Shown: positions 8,737-17,262 of the stretch, piece after piece | Layout: each line of letters begins with the position of its first letter | Position numbering within the stretch: the first letter of the stretch is position 1 | NCBI GenBank assembly: GCA_023431345.1 | Contig: JAEYWK010000186.1 | Location: 1-64,000 of the forward strand | Direction of reading: 5' to 3' | Source: Pseudomonadota bacterium | GTDB taxonomy: Bacteria; Myxococcota_A; Polyangia; Polyangiales; Polyangiaceae | Length of the DNA: 64,000 bases | Made by a program: the position numbers and the translations under genes | Notes under the pieces: generated by a model | Told to the model about the DNA's origin: nothing | The model's database searches: none | The model's input: the letters and a program-made list of their open reading frames with translations, nothing else

Positions 8737-9153
8737 ATGCAAGCCTCCTCCGCTGGCTCGGATGAATCGATCACGGGCATCAACGTCACGCCGCTCGTCG
8801 ACGTGGTGCTGGTGCTGCTCGTAGTGCTGATGGTGACCGCGACCTACCTCGCGTCGCGTGCGATTCCGGTCGACCTGCCCACGGGCAAGACCGGCGAAGC
8901 GTCGGCGGCGCCGCTCACCGTGAGCCTGACCAAGGCCGGCTCGCTCTACGTCGACGGCGTGCCGTACAGCGAAGCGCAGCTGCGCGAGAAGCTGAAGACG
9001 GCGCGCGACGCGGACCCGGAGCTGCGAGCGGTGATCGCCGCCGACGGAGCCGTTCCGCACCGCCGCGTCGTCGGCGTCATCGACCTCTTACGACAAGAGC
9101 GCGTGGAGCGCTTCGCCATCAACGTGGACGCCGATGATCTCGCGAAGCCTTGA
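8737..9153 (+). CDS. exbD: ExbD biopolymer transport protein
   Basis: The 138-residue protein has the family N-terminus GINVTPLVDVVLVLLVVLM. Asp22 lies in the single membrane helix and corresponds to the essential proton-carrying Asp of ExbD/TolR. The rest is the periplasmic domain, with VDLPTG and the C-terminal VIAADGAVPHRRVVGVIDLL. It works with ExbB in the motor complex. The start is 3 bases after the exbB stop, and its 3' end overlaps the tonB start by 20 bases. Confidence 0.92.
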   Translation: MQASSAGSDESITGINVTPLVDVVLVLLVVLMVTATYLASRAIPVDLPTGKTGEASAAPLTVSLTKAGSLYVDGVPYSEAQLREKLKTARDADPELRAVIAADGAVPHRRVVGVIDLLRQERVERFAINVDADDLAKP

Positions 9154-9907
9154 GCGAGAGCCGGTGCTGAGTCGCCGCGTGCTGCCGTGGACGATCGCGC
9201 TGAGCGTGCTGCTGCACGGCGTGGCCTACGCTTCGCTCGATGCTCCTCCCGCGCCCGGCAAGGCGGAGCGCCAGAAGACCCAGCTGCGCTTCGACGTGGT
9301 CACGAAGCCGAAGCGGCCCGAGGCCGAGCCTCCGCCCGCGCCGCCTCCGCCGACCCCGACCAAGAAGGCGCCTGCGCCGGTGCCAGCAGCCACCGCCGCG
9401 CCCGCTCCGCCCGCAGCCGAGGCTGCCTCGCCCGAACCGCCAGGCGGCGTCACACTGGCCGGTGACGGCGCGGGCAACGCCTTCAGCATGCCGCTCGGTA
9501 GCGGCGGCTCCCTCGAACCGACTCGCCCGCGCGCTCCCGCTCCCGTCAACGCTCCGCCGCCCGAAAGGCCGGCCCCCACGGCGGCGGCGCCGAGCGGCCC
9601 CCCGGTCGTGGCAGTCAGCGATCTGTCCTCGAAGCCCTCGCCGCCGTCGCTCGGTAGCGCGCTCGAGCGCAACTACCCGGCCGACGCGCGTCGTCGCGGT
9701 CTGAGCGGGACGGCCAAGGTCCGCGCGCGCATCGACCCCGACGGCGTCGTACGACGGGTGACCTTGCTCGAAGAGAGCGCGGCCGGCTTCGGCGCGGCGT
9801 GCACCCGCACCCTGAACGGCTCGCGCTGGGCGGCGCCGAAAGACAAAGCAGGGCGTTCCGTCGCGACCGAGATCCGCTACACCTGCCGCTTCGTGGTCGA
9901 CCCATGA
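9134..9907 (+). CDS. tonB: TonB-family energy transducer
   Basis: The 257-residue protein has an N-terminal membrane anchor (RVLPWTIALSVLLHGVAYASL), ~120 residues of Pro/Ala/Lys-rich spacer able to cross the periplasm, and a TonB C-terminal domain (YPADARRRGLSGTAKVRARIDPDGVV, about residues 180-257). It carries motor energy to the outer-membrane receptor. The ATG at 9134 lies inside exbD; a GTG at 9164 after GCGAGAG is an equally possible start and keeps the anchor. The stop overlaps the following start (ATGA). An extra Cys pair in the C-terminal domain (FGAACTRTL, RYTCRF) is seen in many myxococcal and Bacteroidetes homologues. Confidence 0.88.
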   Translation: MISRSLEREPVLSRRVLPWTIALSVLLHGVAYASLDAPPAPGKAERQKTQLRFDVVTKPKRPEAEPPPAPPPPTPTKKAPAPVPAATAAPAPPAAEAASPEPPGGVTLAGDGAGNAFSMPLGSGGSLEPTRPRAPAPVNAPPPERPAPTAAAPSGPPVVAVSDLSSKPSPPSLGSALERNYPADARRRGLSGTAKVRARIDPDGVVRRVTLLEESAAGFGAACTRTLNGSRWAAPKDKAGRSVATEIRYTCRFVVDP

Positions 9908-11583
9908 GCTTGGCTTCGATTTCGGTCGCTTCTCGCGTGACGGCTGCGGCGCTGATCTGGGCGCTGACGCCGAGCGCCCGCGCGGCCGAGGTCGGAGCGA
10001 AGCCGAGCGCGGTCGCCAGCCAGGGCGCTCCGCTCGCGCTGTTCGTCGATGCGAGCGGGCAAGCCTTCGACGCGCAGAAGCTGCGCGTCGCCTTGAGTCG
10101 TGAGCTCGGTCGCGAGATCACGCTCACGAGCGACGCCTCTGCCGCCGCGGTGCGCGTGAAGCTGGAGAGCGCCTCGCGAGCGCAGGTGCGCTACACGACC
10201 CCCAGCGGGAAATTGCTGGACCGCGACGTCGAGCTACCACCCGATCGGGAACGCTCCGTCGAGGTCGTGAGCTGGCTGACCGTGAACCTGGTGCGTGACG
10301 AGGCGTCCGAGCTGATCGATGCCCTGCGCGCGCGGCGCAAGGAAGAGGAGCTGCGCGCGCTGGCGGAGCAGGAAGCAACGGAGAGAGCCGCCGAGCGAGC
10401 GGCAGCGGACCGCGCCGCCGCCGAGCAAGCCGCCAAGCGCGCTGCGGACGAGGCGGCCGTGGAGGCGGCGCGGCAGCGGGCGGAGCGAAGCCAGCTGAGC
10501 CTGCCGCCCACGCCGTCTCCTGCGCCGCCGCTGCTGCGCGATCTGCGAAAGAGCTTCGACCTCGCGCTCGCTACGCCGCTGTCGATCGTCCCCGACAGCC
10601 CGAAGCGCGAGCTGCGCCTGCAGCTGGCGCTCGGCTACGGCGACGCGGGCGGCTTGCGGGGCGCGGCGCTCACGCCTTCGGTGTTGAGAGTGCGGCGTGA
10701 CGTGCAAGGAGCGGTCGTCGCCGCCGCGGCCGGCATCGTTTCCGGGAACGTGCGGGGCGCGCTCGTCAGCGCTGGTTACGCGCACGTCGAGGGCACGGTC
10801 GACGGCGTCCAAATCGGCGCCGGAGCGGCAGTGCAGCGCGGAAAACTCGTGCGCGGCGCGGTCGTGAGCGCCGGCGGAGTGATCGCGAGCGACGTGCAGG
10901 GCGCGGTCGTCGGCGTCGGCTTTGCTTCCGCACGCTCGCTCGTGGGCGCCGGTGTCGCGGGCGGCGTCACGTTCATCCGCGGCCCCGTCGATGGCGCGCT
11001 GGTGGCCGGCGGGGTCAATTTCTCGACCGATTTGCGCGGCGTCGAGCTGGCCGGCGGCGTGAACGTGGCCCGTGACATCAGCGGCGTCGCGCTGGCTCCC
11101 GTCAACGTGCACCGCAACGTCAAGGGGGTGCAGATCGGCGTCATCAACGTCGCCGAAGACGTGGACGGCCTACAAATCGGCGCCTTGAGCTTCTCGAAGA
11201 ACGGCCGCTTCCAGCCCATGCTCTGGGGCAGTAGTGACGGCTCCGCGCACGTAGCGCTCAAGTCAATCAGCGGCTACGGCTTCACGCAGCTCGGCGCCGG
11301 TATCAACGTCGACGCGGCCCAGCTCAGCTATGACGGCGGCATCGGGGCACACCTTGCGCTGAGCCAGAGCATCTTCCTCGAGCCGGGCGTGCACTACTCC
11401 GGCGTGCACGCGACCGAGCGCGCGTCGGGCGGTCTGCAGCAGCACCGCCTGCACTTCCTCGCGCTATTCGGCTGGCGCGTGGGCGACAAACTCGACCTGC
11501 TCGCTGGCGGCGGCGTGCGTCAGACCATCGTGGGCAACAAGGGCTTCAAACCCGAGGTGAGGGCCGGGGTGGCATTCTTTTAA
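9904..11583 (+). CDS. Secreted repeat protein with predicted beta-solenoid (LA_2272-like surface repeats)
   Basis: A 559-residue protein with signal peptide (to ~residue 28), a mixed domain (~40-130), an Ala/Glu/Arg coiled-coil stretch (~144-198), and about eleven short repeats (~262-432) of 14-16 residues with the pattern x-V-x-G-[AV]-x-[VI]-x-[AG]-G (for example VKGVQIGVINVAEDV, VDGLQIGALSF). The pattern resembles LA_2272-family surface repeats. A C-terminal segment (~455-559) with alternating hydrophobic residues and a final Phe (RAGVAFF) looks like an outer-membrane beta-domain. The ATG overlaps the tonB stop by four bases, so it belongs to the Ton operon. The start within the longer frame was fixed by the signal peptide. 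The role is not known. Confidence 0.8.
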   Translation: MSLASISVASRVTAAALIWALTPSARAAEVGAKPSAVASQGAPLALFVDASGQAFDAQKLRVALSRELGREITLTSDASAAAVRVKLESASRAQVRYTTPSGKLLDRDVELPPDRERSVEVVSWLTVNLVRDEASELIDALRARRKEEELRALAEQEATERAAERAAADRAAAEQAAKRAADEAAVEAARQRAERSQLSLPPTPSPAPPLLRDLRKSFDLALATPLSIVPDSPKRELRLQLALGYGDAGGLRGAALTPSVLRVRRDVQGAVVAAAAGIVSGNVRGALVSAGYAHVEGTVDGVQIGAGAAVQRGKLVRGAVVSAGGVIASDVQGAVVGVGFASARSLVGAGVAGGVTFIRGPVDGALVAGGVNFSTDLRGVELAGGVNVARDISGVALAPVNVHRNVKGVQIGVINVAEDVDGLQIGALSFSKNGRFQPMLWGSSDGSAHVALKSISGYGFTQLGAGINVDAAQLSYDGGIGAHLALSQSIFLEPGVHYSGVHATERASGGLQQHRLHFLALFGWRVGDKLDLLAGGGVRQTIVGNKGFKPEVRAGVAFF

Positions 11584-11751
11584 GTTCATGATTTGTATGA
11601 AGAATTGCGGGTTGAATAAAAGATGACGCACCGTTGAACAGTCCGGCCGGCCGCGGGCACTGACCCCCGTCATGACGAGGCCGAGCCAAGCTCCGACCCA
11701 GCCCGGGCCCGCTCAGGCTCGTGAGCCACGAGTTGGGGGAGGAGTCGCGAT

Positions 11752-12354
11752 ATGAATGTCGGCGGCCTCGTGCTCTCTCCTACGGCACCTCTCCAAGACG
11801 CATCGCCCGACGAGCAGGACTTGGTCGCTCGATTGGTGGCGGCCGATCCGGCGGCGGTGGGTGAGGTGTACGATCAACATCACCGCGCCGTGCGCGCGTT
11901 CGCGTCGCGCTTGGTGGGTGACCCCTCGGCCGCCGAGGACCTGGTCCATGAAGTGTTCGTGGCGCTGCCGCGCGCGATGCGAGGCTATCGGTTCGAGTCT
12001 TCTCTGCGCACCTTCCTGATCTCGATCGCCGTCAACCACGCGCGCCACCACGTGCGCGCTGCCTCCCGCCGCCGCGCGGCGATGAGCCGTTACGCGCTCG
12101 AGCCCGAAGGTAGCTCGGCCGATCCGGAGCAGCTGCAGCGCCGCAAGGAGCTGGCCTCGCTGCTCACGCAAGCGCTCGATACGCTGCCGCTCGAGCAGCG
12201 CGTCACGTTCGTGCTGTGCGAAGTGGAAGAGCGCTCGTCGCCGGAGGTGGCCGCGATCACGGGCGTGCCGGAGGGCACCGTGCGCACACGCCTGCATCAC
12301 GCCAAAAGGAAGCTGCGGGAAGCGCTGTCGGAGGAGGTGCCCCGTGAGCGATGA
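11752..12354 (+). CDS. ECF-type RNA polymerase sigma factor
   Basis: A 200-residue sigma-70 family protein. Region 2 contains VYDQHHRAVRAFASRLVGDPSAAEDLVHEVFV and SSLRTFLISIAVNHARHHVR. Region 4 contains LDTLPLEQRVTFVLCEVEERSSPEVAAITGVPEGTVRTRLHHAKRKLREAL, the usual helix-turn-helix. GGGGGAGGAG just before the ATG is a strong ribosome site. It starts 168 bases after the Ton operon; that gap is AT-richer than its surroundings and probably holds its promoter. It overlaps the downstream gene by 11 bases, typical of sigma/anti-sigma pairs. Control of the Ton operon is possible but not shown. Confidence 0.9.
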   Translation: MNVGGLVLSPTAPLQDASPDEQDLVARLVAADPAAVGEVYDQHHRAVRAFASRLVGDPSAAEDLVHEVFVALPRAMRGYRFESSLRTFLISIAVNHARHHVRAASRRRAAMSRYALEPEGSSADPEQLQRRKELASLLTQALDTLPLEQRVTFVLCEVEERSSPEVAAITGVPEGTVRTRLHHAKRKLREALSEEVPRER

Positions 12355-13045
12355 GCTGTTGAAAGCGGCGACGCAAGCGCTGCGCGAGGAAACGCAGACC
12401 GAAGAGGCCGCCGCCGATGGTCGCTTCACTCGCGCGCGCGTGATGGCGAGCCTGCACCGAGGCAAGGTCAAGCGCCGCACACGCCTGGCGTTCGTCCTGC
12501 CGATGGCGGCTTGCTTGGCCGCCGGCACGGCGTGGGGGGCCGCGACCGGGCGCTTGCCCGCGATGTTCCACGCGCTCAGCCGAGCGGTGAGCTACACCCA
12601 CGAAGCTCCGGCCCCCAGCGAGCCCCACAAAGCCCAAGGCCTGGCTCCCGCGCCGAAGCCGGCGCCCGAGCCGCCACCGGTCATCGCCACGCCGCCCGCC
12701 GTCGAAGATGAGCCGAAGCCCGAGCCGAAGCTCGCTCCCAGCTCGTCGAGCAAGGCGGCGCCGAGCGCAGTCTTCCAAGACCCCGATGGCGATCTGTATC
12801 GCCTCGCGCACGCCGCGCACTTCGGCAGTCACGACTACGCCCGCGCCTTGACGGGCTGGGAGGCGTACCTGCGAGCCGCGCCCCGGGGCCGGTTCGCGAC
12901 GGAGGCGCGTTACAACCGCGCCATCTGTCTGCTCAGGCTCGGTCGCGACGCTGAGGCGCGCCAGGCGCTCGAGCCCTTCGCGAGCGGCAAGATGGGCTAC
13001 CGCCAGAGCGAAGCGCGAGCGCTCGTCGACGAGCTTTCGCGCTGA
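12344..13045 (+). CDS. Probable anti-sigma factor, single-pass membrane protein with TPR-like C-terminus
   Basis: A 233-residue protein starting at a GTG inside the sigma-factor gene (11-base overlap; GGAGGAGG ribosome site). Residues ~1-48 are cytoplasmic, ~49-67 hydrophobic (a probable membrane helix), ~85-140 a Pro/Glu/Lys linker, and ~148-233 a TPR-like helical domain (YRLAHAAHF, ALTGWEAYLRAAPRGRFATEARYNRAICLLRLGRDAEAR), as in CpoB/YbgF-like repeats. No zinc-binding HxxxCxxC anti-sigma motif is present. Overlap and topology make regulation of the ECF sigma factor the likeliest role. Confidence 0.75.
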   Translation: MSDELLKAATQALREETQTEEAAADGRFTRARVMASLHRGKVKRRTRLAFVLPMAACLAAGTAWGAATGRLPAMFHALSRAVSYTHEAPAPSEPHKAQGLAPAPKPAPEPPPVIATPPAVEDEPKPEPKLAPSSSSKAAPSAVFQDPDGDLYRLAHAAHFGSHDYARALTGWEAYLRAAPRGRFATEARYNRAICLLRLGRDAEARQALEPFASGKMGYRQSEARALVDELSR

Positions 13046-13070
13046 GGGGGCTGATCGCCCGCGACCCGTG

Positions 13071-13643
13071 CTATCTCGCGAGGGCGGGCGTCGAGCTGCT
13101 CTTCGTGGCGTGGCACGTGCAGTCGCGGCACTGGTCGTCGGCGCAGCTGCCGCAGCATTTCTTGAGCTGGGCTCGCAGGGCCTCGCGCGCTCGGAACACC
13201 CGCACGGCGGCGTTGTTGCTCGAGATGCCCTCGGCCTCGGCGAAGGCCTTGACCTGCATGCCTTGCACCTCCACCGCGTCCAGCGCCGCTGCGTATTCTG
13301 GCTTCAGGGTTCGGGCGAGACCGCTGACACATCGACACACCGCGCGCTCGACCTCGGGCTCGGCGGGCTCCGAGAGCTCTCGCTGCAGCGCTTCGAGCTT
13401 GCCGGCGTGCGCGGCCGCGCGGCGCCGATAGTCCGTGATCGAGTTCCTCAGCACGCGGTAGAACCACGCCACCGCCGACTCTTGCTGCTCGATCTGCTCC
13501 GCTTTGTGCAGGCCGCGCGTGAACGCCTCTTGCAAGAGGTCCTCCGCCAGCGCGCGGTCGCCCAAGCGCCGCTGCAAGAAGCCGAGAAACTCGTGGCGGT
13601 GCTCGACGAGCTGCTCGATGACGGAGCTCACCGCGGGGGTCAT
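13071..13643 (-). CDS. ECF sigma factor with cysteine-rich C-terminal tail
   Basis: About 190 residues from the ATG at 13643 (a TTG at 13679 is less likely). Region 2 reads HEFLGFLQRRLGDRALAEDLLQEAF and AVAWFYRVLRNSITDYRRR. Region 4 reads ALDAVEVQGMQVKAFAEAEGISSNNAAVRVFRAREALR. The C-terminus carries six Cys in 15 residues (KKCCGSCADDQCRDCTC; about C163, C164, C167, C172, C175, C177), with another CRC in the linker. In Myxococcus CorE a Cys-rich tail makes the sigma factor directly metal-responsive; a similar mechanism is plausible here. There is no anti-sigma gene adjacent. The gene lies 66 bases after a PEGA-domain gene on the same strand. Confidence 0.88.
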   Translation of the reverse strand: MTPAVSSVIEQLVEHRHEFLGFLQRRLGDRALAEDLLQEAFTRGLHKAEQIEQQESAVAWFYRVLRNSITDYRRRAAAHAGKLEALQRELSEPAEPEVERAVCRCVSGLARTLKPEYAAALDAVEVQGMQVKAFAEAEGISSNNAAVRVFRAREALRAQLKKCCGSCADDQCRDCTCHATKSSSTPALAR

Positions 13644-13709
13644 ACGGCGCAATTTGTAGCGCGACGCGGCGCCGCGCAAGCGCCCGGCGCTGCGCGAGCT
13701 CGTGGCCCC

Positions 13710-14468
13710 TCAGAAAACGGCGGAGGCGCCGGTGGTCACCCCGGGCATCACGTTCACGGTGAGCGACCGGCGGCCATGCAGCGGATGAATGAAGACGACG
13801 GTGTGGAGCCCGGCGGGCACGCGGATGAGACGCGGCGCCTTGCCTAAGGGACGACCATCGAGCACCACGTTCGCGGGCGGGCTCGAGGTCACGTTGATGG
13901 TGCCGATGCTGGCGTCGGGCCGGCTCGACTTGTCGAAGATCGGCGACGCGGGCAGGTCCGACAAGCTCACGGGCAGCGCCGCGAGCGACGCTCGCGCTCC
14001 CGCGGCGCCGTCGGTGCTCGACAGCCGCTCGTCGCCGGCCGCGCTCGCGTCGGTCGCGCCTTCGCTCTCGGTCGACTCGCTGGAGCTCTCGGCCGGGGGC
14101 GGCGAAGCCGCGGCGCGGCGCGCCACCTCGCTGATCCGTTGATTCACCTGACCGGTCGCGAGCGGCAACCCAGCGGCCGCGCGCGCGAGCTTGCTCGGCT
14201 GCGGTCCGCGCGTCAGAGCGAACGCGGCGGAGACGGCCACGAGCACGGCCGGTACCGCGAGCGCCCAGGCGCCCGGCTTCTTCCGGCGCAGCGCGGGAGC
14301 ACGCTCGTCATCATCCGCGATGAACGGACCAGGTGACTCGGAGGCCGGCATCCGCTGGCTGTCCGGAACCTCGTTGTTCGCACGCGAGCGGCGCGCGCGC
14401 TCCACAGGGCCGAGGCCGACCAGGGTTTGGTCGTCGCTGTCGAAACCATAGACGGCGAGTTCACGCAT
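13710..14468 (-). CDS. Membrane-anchored PEGA-domain protein
   Basis: A 252-residue protein with a cytoplasmic N-terminus (~1-70), one membrane helix (WALAVPAVLVAVSAAFAL), a Ser/Ala/Glu-rich linker (~95-165) and a C-terminal PEGA domain (~180-252: GTINVTSSPPANVVLDGRPLGKAPR, VPAGLHTVVFIHP). PEGA domains are surface-layer-like beta folds common in myxobacterial signalling and envelope proteins. The ATG at 14468 is preceded by AGGTAGG about nine bases away. The ECF gene follows 66 bases downstream, so the two may share a transcript. Confidence 0.8.
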   Translation of the reverse strand: MRELAVYGFDSDDQTLVGLGPVERARRSRANNEVPDSQRMPASESPGPFIADDDERAPALRRKKPGAWALAVPAVLVAVSAAFALTRGPQPSKLARAAAGLPLATGQVNQRISEVARRAAASPPPAESSSESTESEGATDASAAGDERLSSTDGAAGARASLAALPVSLSDLPASPIFDKSSRPDASIGTINVTSSPPANVVLDGRPLGKAPRLIRVPAGLHTVVFIHPLHGRRSLTVNVMPGVTTGASAVF

Positions 14469-14499
14469 GGCGCGCAACCTACCTGGTAAGACATGTCGT

Positions 14500-14559
14500 G
14501 AAAGTTACTTTTCGGCGCGGGGGGCGAAGAAAATGCCGAAAGTTACGCTTACAGCGTAA
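14500..14559 (-). promoter_or_regulatory. Candidate control region upstream of the PEGA gene
   Basis: This short AT-richer island lies just upstream of the PEGA gene start. It holds a perfect inverted repeat TTACGC-ttaca-GCGTAA at 14543-14559 and two direct copies of GAAAGTTAC at 14500-14508 and 14538-14546. Such an arrangement suits a regulator site overlapping a promoter, but I cannot assign a regulator and the -10/-35 boxes are not clear. Confidence 0.35.
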
Positions 14560-14689
14560 GGCTGACGCTGAGTGCGACAGAGTGTCTCATTGGGCCGATT
14601 CGCTGACCTGCGCACGGAGCCATCACTTCGTGGGGGTCGCGTCCACGATCGTGTTGAGCCGCCGCGCGCTTCGGCGAGCCGGCCCGCCG

Positions 14690-17128
14690 CTACGAAGCGA
14701 GCTTGGCGAGCAGATAGAAACCAGTTCCGGGGTTGTGGAGCGTCACGCTGCCGTTTTCGAGCTGCAGCGCGCGCCCGTCGACTTCCAGCGCTTGGACCGC
14801 GCCGTGCAGCACGAGGATGAGCCTCCTACGCCGATGCTCGGCGTAACCTTTGCCCGAGATGCTGGCGTGCAGTCGCACGCGAGTCGCTTCGCGTGTGAGG
14901 ACGAAGCGGGTGCGCAAGAAGGAGCCCTGCTCGTGTGCCTTCGTCTTGCCGTCGTCTTCGTGCAGGAGTGAGGCGTACTCACCGTCGTGACTGGGGATGA
15001 AGACGTGCAGCTCGAGCTCTTCGGCCTGGTGCTCCGCCGTCGATTGCAGCGTGGCGCGGTGGCACGCGATCACCGAGCCCCCGCGTGCGAACAGCGGGAT
15101 CCGGTCGAGCGGCGCGTCGACGCTGACATAGCTCTCACCGGCGTGGAGGGCGCCCGTGTGCCAGTCGTACCAGCTGCCCCGCGGCAGGTAGACGCTGCGC
15201 GTCGTCGCGCCCGCCTTCAGGATCGGCGCCACGAGCAGGGCGTCGCCCAGCAAGTACTGGTCGTCGATCTCCCGCGCGGCGCCGTCGTTCTGGAAGTCGA
15301 AGAGCAGCGGGCGCTGGATGGGGGCCCCGGTCTCATGAGCATCCCAAAATTTCGCGTACAAATAGGGTAAGAGTTTGTAACGAAGCTCGAGTGACTCGCG
15401 CGCGAGCTTCTCGACCGCGGCGCCGAACGACCAGGGATACTGGTCGGGCTCTCCCATCGCGGCGTGGCAGCGGCAGAACGGCGTGAGCGCGCCGTACTGG
15501 AACCAACGTACGGCGAGCTCCGGGGTCGGGGTACCCGCGAAGCCGGGAATATCGGCTCCGACGAAGGGCTGCCCCGACAAGCCCAGCCCCATCGCCATGG
15601 GCAGGCTCAGCTGCAGGTGCTCCCACTCCGAATGGTTGTCGCCGAGCCACTGCGCCGCCACGCGCTGGATGCCGGCGGAGCCGGCCCGGCTCAAGATGAA
15701 GGGGCGCGCGCTCGGGTCGAAGTGCGCGAAGCCCTGCAGCGTCGCCATCGCCATGAGCAGGCCGTACTGATTGTGGAAGCGCTCGTGCGAATGATTTTCG
15801 CCGTCGCGATCGAAGCGCATGCTGAAAGGTTCGACCTCACCGGTGGCGGGCTCGTTCATGTCGTTCCAAATCCCGGCGACGCCCTGGCGCAGGTGCTCGG
15901 CGCAAAGCTCGGCCCAGAAATCACGCGCCTTTTCCAACGAGAAATCGGGGAAGACCGCGCGCCCTGGCCAGACCTGCCCCACGTACGGCTTGCCCGCCTC
16001 GGTCTTGCAGAAGACGCCTCGGGCGCGCCCCGCCTCGTACACTGCGTAGCCGGGGTCGAGCTTCACGCCCGGATCCACGATGGTGACGAGCTTGAAGCTC
16101 GCGTCCTGGGCCGCCTTCAAGAAGCGCGGCACATCAGGGAAGCGCTGCTTGCTCCAAGTGTAGACGCGGTAGCCCTCCATGTAGCCGATGTCGAGCCACA
16201 GCGCATCGCACGGTAGCTTCCGCTGTCGATACTCGCGACCGACAGCGAGCAGCTCGTCTTGGTCGTAGTCTTTCCAGCGGCACTGGTGGTGCCCGAGCGC
16301 CCAGAGCGGCGGAGGCTGCATGCGACCGGTGAGCGCCGAGTAGGCTTCGAGGATGGCCGGCAGCTCGGGGCCGGCGAAGACGTACTCGGTGTATTGGCCA
16401 CCGCCGAACGAGTAGCGATAGGCGTGGGGCTGCGTGAAGTCGAACGTCGCCTTGTAGCCGTTGTCGATGAAGAAGCCGGCCAGCTTCGCGTCGCCCGCGG
16501 CGTCGACCCGGGCGTGGTAGAAGAAGGGAATCGAGGTGTAGTAGGGGTCGAAGCTCGGATCTTTGCCGTGCAGGCTCAGGTCGGCCTCGAAGACGCGCTG
16601 CTGCTTCAGCACCTCGGGCGCGAGAATGTCGGTGTTCCAGAGCACGAGCTTGCGGCCGCGCCGGTTGCCGCGGCCCGTCTTCTGGCCGAGCCCGTAGACC
16701 GCGTCGCGTTCGCCCATGCGGCGACTGACCACGAACGAGTCGTTCAATTGCAACAAGCCTCGGCTCTGTCCGTGCTCGTCCGTCTCGTCCTCGAAGAGCA
16801 CGCTGCCATCGGCGCGGTACGCGGCCAGGCCGAAGGGGCGCCTGGTGATGACGAGACGAAGCGCGCTCGTGCGCACGACCACGCAAGCGTCCCCTTCTTC
16901 GATCTCGAAGGGGTAACGTTCGGCCGGTTCTTGCGCGACCGCGAAGGTCGGCTGCTGCTCGAAGCGACCGGCTTGTGAGATGGCGAGCTTCAAGACGTCG
17001 GGACGGAGCACTTCCACGCGAAAGAGCTCTTCGCCCACGCTCAAGACCAGGCCGCGCTCGATGCGGATCAGCGCCGCGGCATCGCCGAGCGGCGCGTGGC
17101 ATCGAAGCTCCGTTTCCGTCATCGACAT
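14690..17128 (-). CDS. Glycoside hydrolase family 31 alpha-glucosidase
   Basis: An 812-residue enzyme. The GH31 catalytic nucleophile motif is GIWNDMNEP (Asp423) and the acid/base motif is QWLGDNHSEW (Asp497). WLDIGYMEGYRVYTW and PPLWALGHHQCRWKDYDQDEL are further family signatures, and the C-terminal beta-sandwich domain is intact. The family releases alpha-linked glucose (or xylose) from oligosaccharide ends. I see no signal peptide, so it is probably cytosolic and handles imported sugar. The ATG at 17128 follows GAAGGG at a good distance. The MFS transporter gene lies upstream on the same strand, with a terminator-like hairpin between them. Confidence 0.92.
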   Translation of the reverse strand: MSMTETELRCHAPLGDAAALIRIERGLVLSVGEELFRVEVLRPDVLKLAISQAGRFEQQPTFAVAQEPAERYPFEIEEGDACVVVRTSALRLVITRRPFGLAAYRADGSVLFEDETDEHGQSRGLLQLNDSFVVSRRMGERDAVYGLGQKTGRGNRRGRKLVLWNTDILAPEVLKQQRVFEADLSLHGKDPSFDPYYTSIPFFYHARVDAAGDAKLAGFFIDNGYKATFDFTQPHAYRYSFGGGQYTEYVFAGPELPAILEAYSALTGRMQPPPLWALGHHQCRWKDYDQDELLAVGREYRQRKLPCDALWLDIGYMEGYRVYTWSKQRFPDVPRFLKAAQDASFKLVTIVDPGVKLDPGYAVYEAGRARGVFCKTEAGKPYVGQVWPGRAVFPDFSLEKARDFWAELCAEHLRQGVAGIWNDMNEPATGEVEPFSMRFDRDGENHSHERFHNQYGLLMAMATLQGFAHFDPSARPFILSRAGSAGIQRVAAQWLGDNHSEWEHLQLSLPMAMGLGLSGQPFVGADIPGFAGTPTPELAVRWFQYGALTPFCRCHAAMGEPDQYPWSFGAAVEKLARESLELRYKLLPYLYAKFWDAHETGAPIQRPLLFDFQNDGAAREIDDQYLLGDALLVAPILKAGATTRSVYLPRGSWYDWHTGALHAGESYVSVDAPLDRIPLFARGGSVIACHRATLQSTAEHQAEELELHVFIPSHDGEYASLLHEDDGKTKAHEQGSFLRTRFVLTREATRVRLHASISGKGYAEHRRRRLILVLHGAVQALEVDGRALQLENGSVTLHNPGTGFYLLAKLAS

Positions 17129-17189
17129 GGTTCGCCCTTCGCTGCAGACGACGCTGAGCAAGAGTCAGCGAGGCTACGACGCCGAGGAC

Positions 17190-17227
17190 AAAAACGCGAA
17201 AGGCGGGCGCCACTCGGGCACCCGCCT
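17190..17227 (-). terminator. Terminator-like hairpin between the MFS and GH31 genes
   Basis: The arms at 17201-17211 and 17217-17227 pair over 11 positions with one mismatch and a short loop. Reading the minus strand, the stem is followed by TTTCGCGTTTTT. This is the usual form of a factor-independent terminator just downstream of the MFS stop. It would stop or attenuate read-through into the GH31 gene, whose start is 62 bases further on. Confidence 0.6.
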
Positions 17228-17262
17228 CTCGTCTTCGAGGCTAGCTCTTCGTCGCTAGCTCA

